This document shows positions 8,807-17,011 of a stretch of DNA of 45,396 nt, piece after piece. Numbering within the stretch: position 1 is the stretch's first letter; every line of letters starts with the position of its first letter. The DNA lies in contig NZ_JAQTXM010000034.1 in NCBI RefSeq assembly GCF_028688795.1, positions 1 through 45,396 of the forward strand, written 5' to 3'. The notes under the pieces were generated by a model. The model had not been told where the DNA came from and did no database searches. It saw only the letters and a list, made by a program, of their open reading frames with translations. The DNA is from Rhodoferax sp. (lineage in GTDB: Bacteria > Pseudomonadota > Gammaproteobacteria > Burkholderiales > Burkholderiaceae_C). A program made the position numbers and the translations under genes.

Positions 8807-8967
8807 AAAATAGTCGATGAATGGCAGCGCCATGGGAAGCGTCGAATTTGACTCAATCTCACAAACGGGATGCACATCGCTGCGCTCACCAATGTCGCCG
8901 ACGATTCCCGGACCATGCTATGGGGCGGGCTTACCCAACTGTGGCAGTAACCACTGTGAGCTCACAC
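8807..8967 (-). ncRNA. Predicted bridge RNA region, IS110 copy B
   Basis: Same sequence as 7140-7300. Candidate guides are at 8923-8917 (left target), 8890-8884 (right target) and 8864-8858 (left donor). Confidence 0.5.
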
Positions 8968-9109
8968 CAATGCTGTGTCGGTCATGTCGGCGCTGCCATT
9001 CACCTTTTTAGCGCAAATTTGCGCAGGTCGCATGGTGGCGTAACAACAGCACTGCCATAGCCCCTAGTTTCTTTGAGAACGCCTGGCCCGCGTGCGGGGT
9101 TGGGATGCT

Positions 9110-9652
9110 ATGGAGAAAACTGTTCGATTTTCGTCTTCGCCGCGAACGACCGGAATCGCTGCTCAAGAGTCTGTCGACTGAGAAAACTGGCGTCCAGAGT
9201 TGAGCGACAGCTTCCGAGTTCCTGGGATCGACGAATGCCCAAACTGGACCAGCACTGGCAATGACCGCTCAGGAGAACCTGACAGAAATTCCTGGCACGC
9301 GGTGAGCGACTCTTTACGCTGCCATGCGGGTCTACGATTTACTAGATATCTGCCTCTTAGACGTTCGAGAACAAGCTGCAAACGATGTTTGCGTCGTAAG
9401 GGCAACAATGAATCCGCAGAAAATGGCAGCATCGGGCAGTTTCTTTGGGCAAGTGTTACTCTCCAACAAACATGATCGGCCAGATGGGCCAAAAATTCAT
9501 CTCGGTTCACGTGTGTTTGTTTCTGCGAGTACAACGATTGGCTATCGCAGCGGGGAAAATTGCAATGCCAATCTACCCAAATATCAGCTACCCGTGGCTG
9601 CCTTGATCTTTAACCTGTAGCCATTAAGGCGGCAGGCTCACCCTTTTTTATC
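9110..9652. other. Intergenic region right of the IS pair
   Basis: About 540 bp without a recognised gene. A minus-strand frame (9163-9534) is open for 123 codons, but it has no family features or ribosome site and I take it as chance. It holds the upstream region of the DUF3301 gene. Confidence 0.45.
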
Positions 9653-9985
9653 ATGTCATGGTTTGAAATCATCAGCGTAGTCATTCTGGGAGTTCTTTTT
9701 TGGCTATGGTTCGACAGTACCCGTGTCCACGAGATCGCAGTGGAGCGCGCCCGCAGCCAATGTCATGTGAATGAGGTGCAATTCCTTGACGATACTGTCG
9801 CCCTCGCGAATATCAAACCGGTACGAGATGAAGACGGACGCCGCATACTCAAACGCACCTACACTTTTGAGTACAGTGACACTGGGAATAATCGACAGTC
9901 AGGCAGCATCGTCATGCTTGGCCGGGAAGTTCAGTTCCTGAGTATCAGCCCGCGACTGGACGGCGCAGACATCACCCTGCATTGA
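9653..9985 (+). CDS. DUF3301 family protein
   Basis: A 110-residue protein with one N-terminal membrane helix (about residues 4-20, WFEIISVVILGVLFWLWF). A small cytoplasmic or periplasmic domain typical of DUF3301 follows: RVHEIAVERARSQCHVNEVQFLDDTVAL (about 25-52) and KRTYTFEYSDTG (67-78). Function unknown; the family is common in gamma- and betaproteobacteria, usually as a single gene. The length is usual for the family and the frame is intact. Confidence 0.85.
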   Translation: MSWFEIISVVILGVLFWLWFDSTRVHEIAVERARSQCHVNEVQFLDDTVALANIKPVRDEDGRRILKRTYTFEYSDTGNNRQSGSIVMLGREVQFLSISPRLDGADITLH

Positions 9986-10243
9986 ATAAATTGGTAATGA
10001 AATTGTTCGTCTGGTCCGGTTTCATGGTTGGCAGGTCACTCAGGGCGGTGAGGGAGAGGTGAAAATGGTGCTGTCGAAGGTGCTTTTCAACAGTCCACAA
10101 ATCAAAGTCCGACAAACGCATGGGAAAGTGAACTGACGAACTGTCATATTGGACTTCACTACAGTTGCCTGATCGTGGGCGACAGCAAACGCTGCTCAAG
10201 TGAAGTACGCCACTCTCCACCCATTACCGAATTTCAACTTTGA

Positions 10244-10726
10244 CTACTTATTGCACAGTTGATTTTCACAGGGTATTCCATCCCCGTCTCCGTCAATCTT
10301 GACTCCTGGGCAGTGACTCAGGAAGAACTTCGCTTCTGGGCACGAAGTCATTTGGGAGCAGTGAATGCGACCATCACATTTGAACGAATCGATTGGTGAT
10401 GCAGTTGGTGCGACAGTGGCTTGAGGACGTACTTTTTTTCCCGAAGAACTCGACCAAGTGCCACCAGTGGTCGTTGATGGTTCCCCTTCCGGGGCATTCG
10501 TTGATGAGACTGGGGGCCTGATGCCACCTTGACTCAGCTTTTTCTGGCGATCGGCATTTAGTTTTTCGACAGTTGGAGCAGCACTTCTCTTACTTGATGG
10601 GCATGGAACACTCTGATAGGTTACTGAACCTTCGATGGCACACTTGAACACCGGAGCTGCAGCTTCAAGAGCGAGTGGTGCTATCAAGACAGCAATCACG
10701 ACGGCTAGCGAAGAAGTCTTGAACAT
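10244..10726 (-). CDS. Exported excalibur-domain protein
   Basis: A 160-residue secreted or periplasmic protein. A signal peptide covers about residues 1-23 (MFKTSSLAVVIAVLIAPLALEA). An N-terminal DUF4124-like patch, FKCAIEGSVTYQSVPCP, lies at about 27-43, followed by a Ser/Thr/Pro-rich low-complexity linker (about 60-112). The C-terminal excalibur-type domain (about 114-158) has six cysteines and the Ca-binding-like loop DGDGDGIPCE. Excalibur domains are small extracellular calcium-binding modules often tied to nucleases or cell-wall proteins; no enzymatic domain is present here. ATG start at 10726. Confidence 0.8.
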   Translation of the reverse strand: MFKTSSLAVVIAVLIAPLALEAAAPVFKCAIEGSVTYQSVPCPSSKRSAAPTVEKLNADRQKKLSQGGIRPPVSSTNAPEGEPSTTTGGTWSSSSGKKVRPQATVAPTASPIDSFKCDGRIHCSQMTSCPEAKFFLSHCPGVKIDGDGDGIPCENQLCNK

Positions 10727-11026
10727 AAACGAAGTATGCTTTGAATCAAATTAGTAAGTGGCAGATGCCTGCAATTCCATCGGATGGCCTTATCTGGACA
10801 AACGGCTATTTTCACACCATTGCAAAAGCTGTTGGTAACTCGGTTGGGGGGAGAGCGTCAGTGTTGCTGGTCCAAATATTTCGAAATTGCAGCCGTCCAA
10901 TTATGAAGGTCAGATTCAGAGAAAAGTGGTGGACTCCGTATGGCTGTTTCGTTCAGACTTTTCCAGCAGACAGGTTACCGATGGCATCTCCCCTTACCAT
11001 TAAACCTTTTTTGAGGTTTGGAAGTG

Positions 11027-11476
11027 ATGGCGATTGATTCAAAAATGTCAGAAATCATGAAGAATTTGGCAATGCTGTGTTTTCGAGACACCAAAACTGT
11101 GCCATCTTCGGAAGCCGTACATGCATCACTTTTATTAGCAAATGTTGCCTGGAACAGAGCTTTGGGTCGTGAAGTTCCAGACTATGAAGATCTATTAATG
11201 GTCTTCACTCGCTCAAAGCCAGAGCTCTGGTCAGAGCTTCGATCGGGTAAAACGGAGGCACTCATCGAGTCCATGTGCATGGCAAAGGAACAACTTTATC
11301 CAATGGACCGTCGAGTCGTTTTAATTTGCGGAATGCGTGAAAGCAATATTCGCGTCGAGTGGTGCGATGAAAAAGATTACCCTGAGGCATCAGCGCTCGC
11401 AAAGATGAGAATTGCCGCACTGTCAGAGCAATACGCGGTACCGTTGCAGCACTCGAAAAATAACAAAAAAAAGTAA
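11027..11476 (+). CDS. Hypothetical protein, 149 residues
   Basis: Soluble, mixed-helical protein with no recognised domain. The stretch VHASLLLANVAWNRALG (about 31-47) resembles helices in small conserved accessory proteins, and the C-terminus is Lys/Asn-rich (SKNNKKK). The ATG at 11027 is preferred (GGAAG immediately upstream); a TTG at 11018 is the only longer option. Codon use and length argue for a real gene. It lies divergent from the excalibur gene with a 300-bp gap where I saw nothing certain. Confidence 0.55.
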   Translation: MAIDSKMSEIMKNLAMLCFRDTKTVPSSEAVHASLLLANVAWNRALGREVPDYEDLLMVFTRSKPELWSELRSGKTEALIESMCMAKEQLYPMDRRVVLICGMRESNIRVEWCDEKDYPEASALAKMRIAALSEQYAVPLQHSKNNKKK

Positions 11477-11704
11477 CCAGTCGGCACCCCGAAAAGCTGG
11501 GTAGTCAGATAGCGGGAACTGGCGTTTGTCATCGCTCGCCGCATTTGAAGGTTTACGCTTCCATTACGGTTGCAAGCTTTTCAATGTCGCTTTGTTTGGA
11601 GAAATTTAGATTTCAGACGACATTCAGCTACCATTCAGCGCGTCCTCGTGCAAGCCGATTTTTAAATCAATCGGAGCATTGTGTGAAGTGTCAGGAGATT
11701 GAAC

Positions 11705-12223
11705 TTGCCTTTCACGCCTTTCCATATGGGGGTTGCGATTTTCGCCAAGCCTGGGCTGAATCAAAACTGAAGCTTGATCACTTTCGGAATTGCTCAGGTT
11801 TCCATGGATATTGAACCAGGCGTTGGTATGCTAACCGGCGCGGACGTTCTTCACGGACACTCACACACTATTCTTGGCGCAATCGCCATTGCATTCTTAG
11901 TCAGGCTTGTTGCCCCAGGCATTTGCAAATTTTTGTTGAGAAATTGGAACAACGAGGTCATTCACCATAAGCTGTCATGGCTCGCACAATCCGACACGCC
12001 CTCCAGGACTGCCATGACTGCAAGTGCTTTTTTCGGCACCTTGAGCCATGTTGTCCTTGACAGCCTGATTCACCACGACATTCAGCCCTTGTTCCCGTTT
12101 TCAAATGGAAATCCATTGATGGGTCTGGTGAGTCACGACGGTGTGTATCAACTGTGTGCAATTGCCGGTGTTTTGGGGACTATCGCATGCGTGGCGATGC
12201 AATGGTTTCTCCGTCCCGCATAG
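11705..12223 (+). pseudogene. Membrane-bound metal-dependent hydrolase-like, TGA at codon 22
   Basis: The frame begins with a TTG at 11705 preceded by AGGAG (11693-11697) and encodes PFTPFHMGVAIFAKPGLNQN. It is then stopped by TGA at 11768-11770. It continues in the same frame with SLITFGIAQVSMDIEP, HGHSHTILGA, SHVVLDSLIHHDIQP and a C-terminal membrane helix (end 12223). Proteins of this type begin with PFTPFHxG and run on without a stop, with His/Asp clusters in membrane segments. The simplest reading is a nonsense mutation; reinitiation at TTG 11774 could give a 149-residue fragment. Sequencing error and recoding cannot be excluded. Confidence 0.7.
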
Positions 12224-12834
12224 CGGCGTCTATGTGTTCCAAGTATTAATTTTTGCAACATCGAATGTTAATATCATTCACATTGGCAGCTACTAAATTT
12301 TTATTTAGTGTGTGTTTTTTTTACCGTCAGCCACATAATTTTCTTCCGACGCATGCACTGATCGACTCATAAATTCTGCTTTAAAACTGAAACAACTGTT
12401 GCAGCAGTGTGTGCCGACTGTACAGAAGATGTGTTCCGCATTACATGAACAGGTGCAACGTCAGATGACGCCACATCAACACGTCTACATCAATGCAGGC
12501 ACAAGCGCTATCGCTAAAACATACGATGTGCCAATGCCGCGTATCAAAAATATGACGTGTACGAATCTCCACAAGATGTCGTCGCCGTTGATTTTAATAC
12601 AGCATCTGCAATAAAATTTTCTGCTGTCAGAGATCGTTTTGATATCGCGTCGCCATCAACTTGACACGCTTCCTTTGCTGGATTGAAAGCTACAGACATC
12701 TGTATCATGGATGATTTTCCGTAACACACCAGATATCGATTGAGCACATTGACCACGCAATTACCAAAACATGTAAGGCTACAACACAATGCAGTCGTAA
12801 TCATTAATCGATGATGACAGTCTGTATTTTTAAT

Positions 12835-12878
12835 GTTGGTCGAGTGTTGGACGAGTGTTGGACGAGTGTTGAACGAGT
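12835..12878 (+). repeat. 11-bp tandem repeat, four units
   Basis: Units of GTTGGACGAGT at 12835, 12846, 12857 and 12868 with single changes in the first and last. The period is one helical turn, so proteins bound to each unit would sit on the same DNA face. Confidence 0.9.
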
Positions 12879-13161
12879 GTTCTTAGACTGCGTTTTTTCT
12901 ACGAATAAATTATCAATGGATGATCATCTGTGTGCATTGGATGCATCTAACGTAAGCACATGTACGTTGATTTTTTTTAAAACTTCTCCACAATTTGTAG
13001 ATAAACACTCATTAGATGAGCGACATCAAACAGTAAACGAAGTGTTTTTTGCCACTAAATTGACGTGAAGACCAATTTTGCAATCAATGTTTTTTGGTGT
13101 TTTCCTTTGTCAAGTGCACAAAATTTCGGTTAAAAATCTGCTTTTTTATCCTTTATTTGTT

Positions 13162-13239
13162 CATTTGAATTCCAGTAAAATTTCATTTGTCAATCAAATT
13201 CTTTGTCATTTGTCAACCAAAAGATTGTTCATTTGTCAA
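13162..13239 (+). repeat. Iteron-like array, 22/23-bp period
   Basis: CATTTGTCAA at 13184, 13207 and 13230, with a degenerate unit CATTTGAATT at 13162 and a lone CCTTTGTCAA at 13104. Spacing is 22, 23 and 23 bp, two helical turns. The array ends about 35 bp before the start of the recombinase-like gene, so it may be an operator or binding array for that protein or an origin-type iteron set. Confidence 0.8.
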
Positions 13240-13276
13240 TTCAAATAATGTTGAAAAAAAGTGGGGTAACTAGGTG

Positions 13277-14413
13277 ATGTACATTAAATGGTCAAATCTT
13301 GACAGTTTGAAATCGACATCTTTTGTGGATGCATGTCAACCTGAGGAAAAGATGGAATTATCAAAGCCAAATCGGGCACATTCTACAGAAGCTGCCTACA
13401 TCGCTAACTCGAAATATTTGGTGGAGAAAATTAGGCGTGACAACAATAAGACATCGATCGATGAAATCACTTGCGAAGAAATCCTTCATCATATATCTTT
13501 ACTTCGACAGGTGTACAGAGTAGACGCATGGAGATTTGCCAAGGCAAGCATAGTAAATTTGTTTGAACGGGCACTCACTTATCTTGACCTTATCGCAGAT
13601 AGTCAGAACGATCTCATTTCAGAAGAGGCGATCAATGAAGAGCTGAATGAACTTGAGGGCTCAATTTTTCATTTAAAAAAATTCAAATGGTCCGACGCAA
13701 GCACAAACGTCGGCAAGAGCGCTGCACAGCGTTCAAAAGAGTTGCCAGAGAAAAATGGTAGTGGTAAACAGAAGTTAGTCAATGCAGATTTTTTGTTTCG
13801 AATTGAACAGTACATAAAAGAGGGCAGAAGCATTTGGCAACATCGGGGATTAAAAATGTGCATTGCAATTCTGTACACGGGATTGCGTCCGTGTGAGTGG
13901 GAACATGCGCGCATTGAAGAAGACGAATCAAAATTTCAGCTTGTCATCCCTGATTTTAAAAATCAGACGGGAGGTGAACGCACTGTGAGTAGAAAAATAT
14001 TGATCACTGGTGCTGATGCATGTGACGCCGTCCGCCAACAAGTCGAATCAATCAATCAGTGGAAAAAAGAAGTTGGTTTTGAAAATTCTGGAATAGACTT
14101 CAACAAAAAATATCTTGCGCTGAGTTCAAATGGTTTTCGTGTTGCGCAGATTCAGCTATTTGGTGAAAATAAGGGCGTCACACCCTACAGCTTTCGGTAC
14201 CAATGTGCTTCAAATGTTAAAGCTGCTGGATATTCAGTAGTCGTACAGTCTAAATTTCTTGGAAAAAAAAATAAAGGTCAAGCATCGAGCAAAGTTGTCA
14301 TTGGGCAGTCAACGCCACGCTCAAGAAAGAAGGCTGCAACCGTAGCAAAAATTCCGACTGGTTATGCCAAAAAGTTCATGCAACCAGTGGTCGGATTAGC
14401 AATATCGGATTGA
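13277..14413 (+). CDS. Tyrosine-recombinase-like protein lacking the catalytic tyrosine
   Basis: A 378-residue protein (GTG at 13274 would add one residue). The N-terminal helical part (about 35-135) resembles a core-binding SAM-like domain. The C-terminal part has CIAILYTGLRPCEWEHARI (about 196-213, conserved Arg205 in the long numbering) and VTPYSFRYQCASNVKAAGY (302-320, Arg308). The HxxR His is replaced (YSFR), and the following LGH box reads LGKKNKGQ. Where HY(G) is expected there is VIG, so the nucleophile is missing. It cannot do normal strand exchange; a DNA-binding or regulatory role is inferred. Low GC and the repeat arrays upstream suggest foreign origin. Confidence 0.65.
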   Translation: MYIKWSNLDSLKSTSFVDACQPEEKMELSKPNRAHSTEAAYIANSKYLVEKIRRDNNKTSIDEITCEEILHHISLLRQVYRVDAWRFAKASIVNLFERALTYLDLIADSQNDLISEEAINEELNELEGSIFHLKKFKWSDASTNVGKSAAQRSKELPEKNGSGKQKLVNADFLFRIEQYIKEGRSIWQHRGLKMCIAILYTGLRPCEWEHARIEEDESKFQLVIPDFKNQTGGERTVSRKILITGADACDAVRQQVESINQWKKEVGFENSGIDFNKKYLALSSNGFRVAQIQLFGENKGVTPYSFRYQCASNVKAAGYSVVVQSKFLGKKNKGQASSKVVIGQSTPRSRKKAATVAKIPTGYAKKFMQPVVGLAISD

Positions 14414-14716
14414 AGAAATGATGGCGTTTGTGATGATGTTGTCTGTGCCAACAGACAGTCTGATGGTAGTGAACCATTCGATGAGACCAGTCAAAGCACA
14501 CACGTGGTAACCATGTGGACCGTAAATGTATTCAGCCACACGCACTTTATGGAGGTCTTAAAAGCAGCAATGTGGCGGATTGCGTCATGTGGACATACCG
14601 GACATGGATTCATTGAACAGTCACACGCTGCAGATAAAATATGAATCATTGAACTATATTGCTGCCCAACTTTTAGTTGAGTGAGCCCAAGCGCATCAAA
14701 AATTTACAGGTTTCTA
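14414..14716. other. Intergenic, end of AT-rich island
   Basis: About 300 bp without gene. An imperfect inverted pair (GTCTGATGGT near 14457 and ACCATTCGATGAGAC near 14472) follows the recombinase-like gene and may act as a weak terminator. Confidence 0.35.
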
Positions 14717-14953
14717 ATGACAATTGACAATACTCAAAGGGCCGTCTTGACAATTGGCGCACTGACTCAGTTGGCACTTTTGAGACGCAATACCAATCTT
14801 GATGACGCATCCGGGATGGTCTCTGTGGAGTTTCTGGAGCGCCTTGTCATCAGTGGCTCTGTGTCTGAGCGCGATGAAATCCTTAAAATTTTCAGAAAAA
14901 CCGAGTCGATTGACTCAATTCTGGCCTCAAGACGGATTCCTGAAATTGCGTAG
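14717..14953 (+). CDS. Hypothetical protein, 78 residues
   Basis: A small soluble protein starting MTIDNTQRAVLTIGAL. I chose the ATG at 14717 because AGG lies 7-9 bases upstream (14708-14710); the frame is open from 14681. No known domain; the predicted helices (LERLVISGSVSERDEILKIFRK) are amphipathic. It is followed after 42 bp by a small membrane-protein gene on the same strand and may share its transcript. Confidence 0.45.
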   Translation: MTIDNTQRAVLTIGALTQLALLRRNTNLDDASGMVSVEFLERLVISGSVSERDEILKIFRKTESIDSILASRRIPEIA

Positions 14954-14995
14954 GCGGCATCTAAAGCCCTTGGAAAACTCCACTGAATACAACGA

Positions 14996-15331
14996 ATGAT
15001 GACGACAACGCATACAAAGACGCATTGGTCAGGTGCGCCCCTTGGACTTTGGTATAGATGGCGAGGTTATGCGGTTCGATGGATATTGTTTGGATTGGCA
15101 GTCAGCGTATTTCAACCGGTCGTTGATAACCTCGACCAACTTTGGCAACAAAAGGTTAATCAAGCTTTGGCTGGTTTGCTTTTTGGCGCTGCATGCACTG
15201 TCGTATTCACTCCTGCGGAAAATGCATTCAATACGCCACGGGTTAAATGGAAAACATGGGCTTTAGTGATAGCAACTTGGCTGATAGTCAAGGTCACTTT
15301 TGTCAGTACGATTGCTTTGACTGGCCAGTAA
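14996..15331 (+). CDS. Small inner-membrane protein, 111 residues
   Basis: Unknown protein with about two or three hydrophobic segments: WILFGLAVSVFQPVV (about 29-43), LAGLLFGAACTVVFT (58-72) and TWALVIATWLIVKVTFVSTIAL (87-108). N-terminal basic residues suggest the N-terminus is inside. ATG start, no strong ribosome site visible. No family recognised. Confidence 0.55.
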   Translation: MMTTTHTKTHWSGAPLGLWYRWRGYAVRWILFGLAVSVFQPVVDNLDQLWQQKVNQALAGLLFGAACTVVFTPAENAFNTPRVKWKTWALVIATWLIVKVTFVSTIALTGQ

Positions 15332-15342
15332 CTCAGCCTACC

Positions 15343-15750
15343 TTAATCTTTGGGACTTTCGGTTCGCACCACAACCTCGCTGCTGAACAACGCTATGGCG
15401 GTATCGGCCACTTTCTGCGTGTCATAGTATGCGTAGGCTCCGACACCCATGGCGCCAACCAAGGGTGCGTAACGCGCGATTGCCTTGCCGACACTGCGCT
15501 GACCGACTTTGATGCCAATCTTTGTTGCCAAGCTTCGCATCATGCGCAAGCTCATCGGGAGCACCAGGTATCGTCCTCCTTCGCGCACGATGACATCACG
15601 CAACAATTGGGCAGCAGAGTGTTTGAAAAGGCAGAACACCATCTGTTCTTGGGTCAATGTTCCCGTCTTGCCGTATGTCGCCGCAATATCGGACACCATC
15701 TGTACCTGAACTTTCCAAACCCCAACCAAGTCTGGCAGTAAAGTTATCAT
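15343..15750 (-). CDS. EcsC/DUF697-like helical protein
   Basis: A 135-residue protein with LLPDLVGVWKVQVQMVSDIAATYGKTGTLTQEQM at the N-terminus, then LATKIGIKVGQRSVGKAIARYAPLVGAMGVGAYAYYDTQKVADTAIALF, which contains a Gly/Ala-rich membrane-associating segment. This resembles the C-terminal part of EcsC/DUF697-type proteins, of unknown function. Its N-terminus begins abruptly inside the conserved region, so the gene may be truncated or a short member. Converges on the membrane-protein gene with an 11-bp gap. Confidence 0.6.
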   Translation of the reverse strand: MITLLPDLVGVWKVQVQMVSDIAATYGKTGTLTQEQMVFCLFKHSAAQLLRDVIVREGGRYLVLPMSLRMMRSLATKIGIKVGQRSVGKAIARYAPLVGAMGVGAYAYYDTQKVADTAIALFSSEVVVRTESPKD

Positions 15751-15852
15751 GCCCAGGGGTCCGGGGGCAATCCACCGAACTTATGAATAGCTGACGAGTG
15801 TGTTTTTGGCCGCAATGCCAGCGGCCAACATGCTTGCCAGTGCCGATCTATT

Positions 15853-15874
15853 CATAACTGGGCGCTCTGCATAA
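15853..15874 (+). repeat. 22-nt dispersed repeat, copy 1
   Basis: CATAACTGGG, then two variable bases, CT, one variable base, and TGCATAA. Followed by AGACCC, as also at 38505-38510. Other copies: 38090-38111, 38457-38478 and 45276-45297. Confidence 0.8.
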
Positions 15875-15898
15875 AGACCCGTTGCCGCTGGTCACGAC

Positions 15899-15943
15899 AG
15901 GCAGCTTACGGGTTGCCAAATTTATTACCCGTCAGAAGCCGTT
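15899..15943. repeat. 45-nt dispersed intergenic repeat, copy 2
   Basis: Same arrangement and spacing as 2218-2262: GGCAGCTTACGGG at left and CAGAAGCCGTT at right. It lies 24 bp after a copy of the 22-nt repeat. Confidence 0.65.
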
Positions 15944-16074
15944 CGTGGCGGACTTCAACGTGCCCGGACCAGTTCGTCAATTGAGTTTGGCTTGTACACA
16001 GCAATCGCTGTGCAACAGAAGTACAGTTCCATTGCCGACTTTCAACGTTGACGCTTAACCTCCTTACCTATGCC

Positions 16075-16719
16075 CTAGCTACTGGCGTCCGCCCAACAGG
16101 TGGTGTACCCTGGCGTTCGGCGTTCCTGCTTCATCGACCAAACACGGCGTTCTCCGGCCAGTCCGGCACTGGCCATTAGTACCGTACCTCGGCCATAGCG
16201 CTGGTTCAGTTTATCGAGGGCTGACATTAAAAGCGTGCGGTCCGGTCCCTCTTCATTTTCCAGCGCCAACTCTCCTTGCTGCACCGTGTCGGGCTGCAGC
16301 TCCTGCATCATGACTCCGGCCTTGGCCAGTTTAAAACCTGGCCGGTAGATTGAACGCAAACCGACAAGTGCTGCCGCCACCAGAACCGCCGTGTCAGCCG
16401 TTGGGCGTCGCAATGGTAAGCAAGTGGAGCGGCTGTATTGAGCGTCCGGGCGAAACGGGCTGGTTCGAATAAAGACCAGTATTTATCCGGCCAGACGTCC
16501 TTGCTTGCGCAATTTGGTGGCCGCCAGACTGGCGAATTCGGTTATTGCTTTCGCTAATCCACCAGTTCTGTCACGAGGTGGCCAAACGAACGGGTACAGG
16601 CAATCTCTTGCTTTGGCGGTGGTGCATGCTACAGCTCAATGCACGGCATGCCCTGGAACTCACTCACCGTGTGCTCCAGCACCACGCCCCAGCGGTTGCG
16701 CACCATTGCCGGGTCTAAC
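16075..16719 (-). pseudogene. umuC: umuC 3' part (DNA polymerase V catalytic subunit), degraded
   Basis: Remnant of an error-prone Y-family polymerase (UmuC), used in SOS translesion synthesis. Translation gives LDPAMVRNRWGVVLEHTVSEFQG, APPPKQEIACTRSFGHLVTEL, LVFIRTSPF, and at the end YRPGFKLAKAGVMM and RRTPGYTTCW, all in family order. It is broken by TAG (16631-16629), a frameshift near 16556, and TAA (16495-16493). Only the last 112 codons are open. The 5' part lies beyond the IS110 element at 16720-18360; joining the two through one GTTA restores GIHTVLDLA-RLDPAMVRNRW. No umuD partner is visible. Confidence 0.85.
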
Positions 16720-16799
16720 TGTCATGCATCGAGTGAGCAGCACCCCCGATGATGAAAGACACTGTGAGGGTGTGCAGTCGCGCAGAGGCTGAGGTCGTG

Positions 16800-17000
16800 A
16801 AAATCTTTGATGGTTTGCGACCGCGAAATCTAACTCGACCCGCAGCCATTCACTCGTACCCCGGATTGCTTGGCGCCACTTCTTGCGAGGTGGTGGACAG
16901 CGCACGTTAAAAAGAGCCGTCGGGCTTTGTCCTGATAGGCCGTTGAATGGCAGTGCCCCTGGGCGACAACACGCATGGAAGTGTAGTGTTTATCGTCAAA
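16800..17000 (+). ncRNA. Predicted bridge RNA region, IS110 element C
   Basis: Candidate guides in 5'-3' order. TCTAAC (16829-16834) is identical to the left target plus core (16714-16719). CTTGGC (16869-16874) is the complement of GCCAAG in the right target (18364-18369). CACGTTAA (16903-16910) is identical to the right end plus core (18352-18359). GCATGGAAGT (16973-16982) pairs with core plus left-end bases 16718-16727 at 8 of 10 positions plus one G-T wobble. Order and position, just upstream of the transposase, fit the bridge RNA plan of target loop then donor loop. Exact ends are not determinable by eye. Confidence 0.55.
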
Positions 17001-17011
17001 GGAGAACTGTG

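Larger units (their letters stand above)
7441..9107 (-). mobile_element. IS110-family element, copy B of tandem pair
   Basis: Second 1667-bp unit, apparently identical to copy A (same protein, and every internal landmark is displaced by exactly 1667). Its right end abuts the left end of copy A at 7440/7441, recreating the junction found in circular IS110 intermediates. Removing both units and one GCT gives a predicted empty site GGCAAGGTCA-GCT-ATGGAG. Confidence 0.85.
12224..13273. other. AT-rich noncoding stretch with repeat arrays
   Basis: About 1 kb of clearly lower GC than its surroundings. It holds an 11-bp tandem array (12835-12878), a 22/23-bp array (13162-13239), and short ORFs on both strands that I could not support as genes. 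It forms the left part of an AT-rich island that includes the recombinase-like gene. Confidence 0.6.
15751..16074. other. Repeat-rich intergenic region
   Basis: Contains an inverted pair TTATGAATAG (15781-15790) and CTATTCATAA (15848-15857), one copy of the 22-nt dispersed repeat (15853-15874) and copy 2 of the 45-nt repeat (15899-15943). No gene seen. Confidence 0.6.

Noticed and set aside
9163..9534. 123-codon minus-strand ORF
   Set aside because: No domain, no ribosome site, composition like noncoding flank.
10741..11037. 98-codon ORF upstream of the hypothetical gene at 11027
   Set aside because: It begins only 15 bp from the divergent excalibur gene start, shows no family pattern and overlaps the next gene start.
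11768..11770. Selenocysteine at the TGA
   Set aside because: No known selenoprotein family and no obvious SECIS-like hairpin right after the codon; nonsense mutation is simpler.
12544..12804. 86-codon minus-strand ORF in the AT-rich region
   Set aside because: No convincing ribosome site or recognised domain; possible but unsupported.
12811..13068. 85-codon plus-strand ORF across the 11-bp repeat
   Set aside because: Reading frame created partly by the repeat; no ribosome site and no family pattern.
13162..13240. Plasmid origin with iterons
   Set aside because: No Rep protein or plasmid maintenance genes nearby; the array is reported only as iteron-like.
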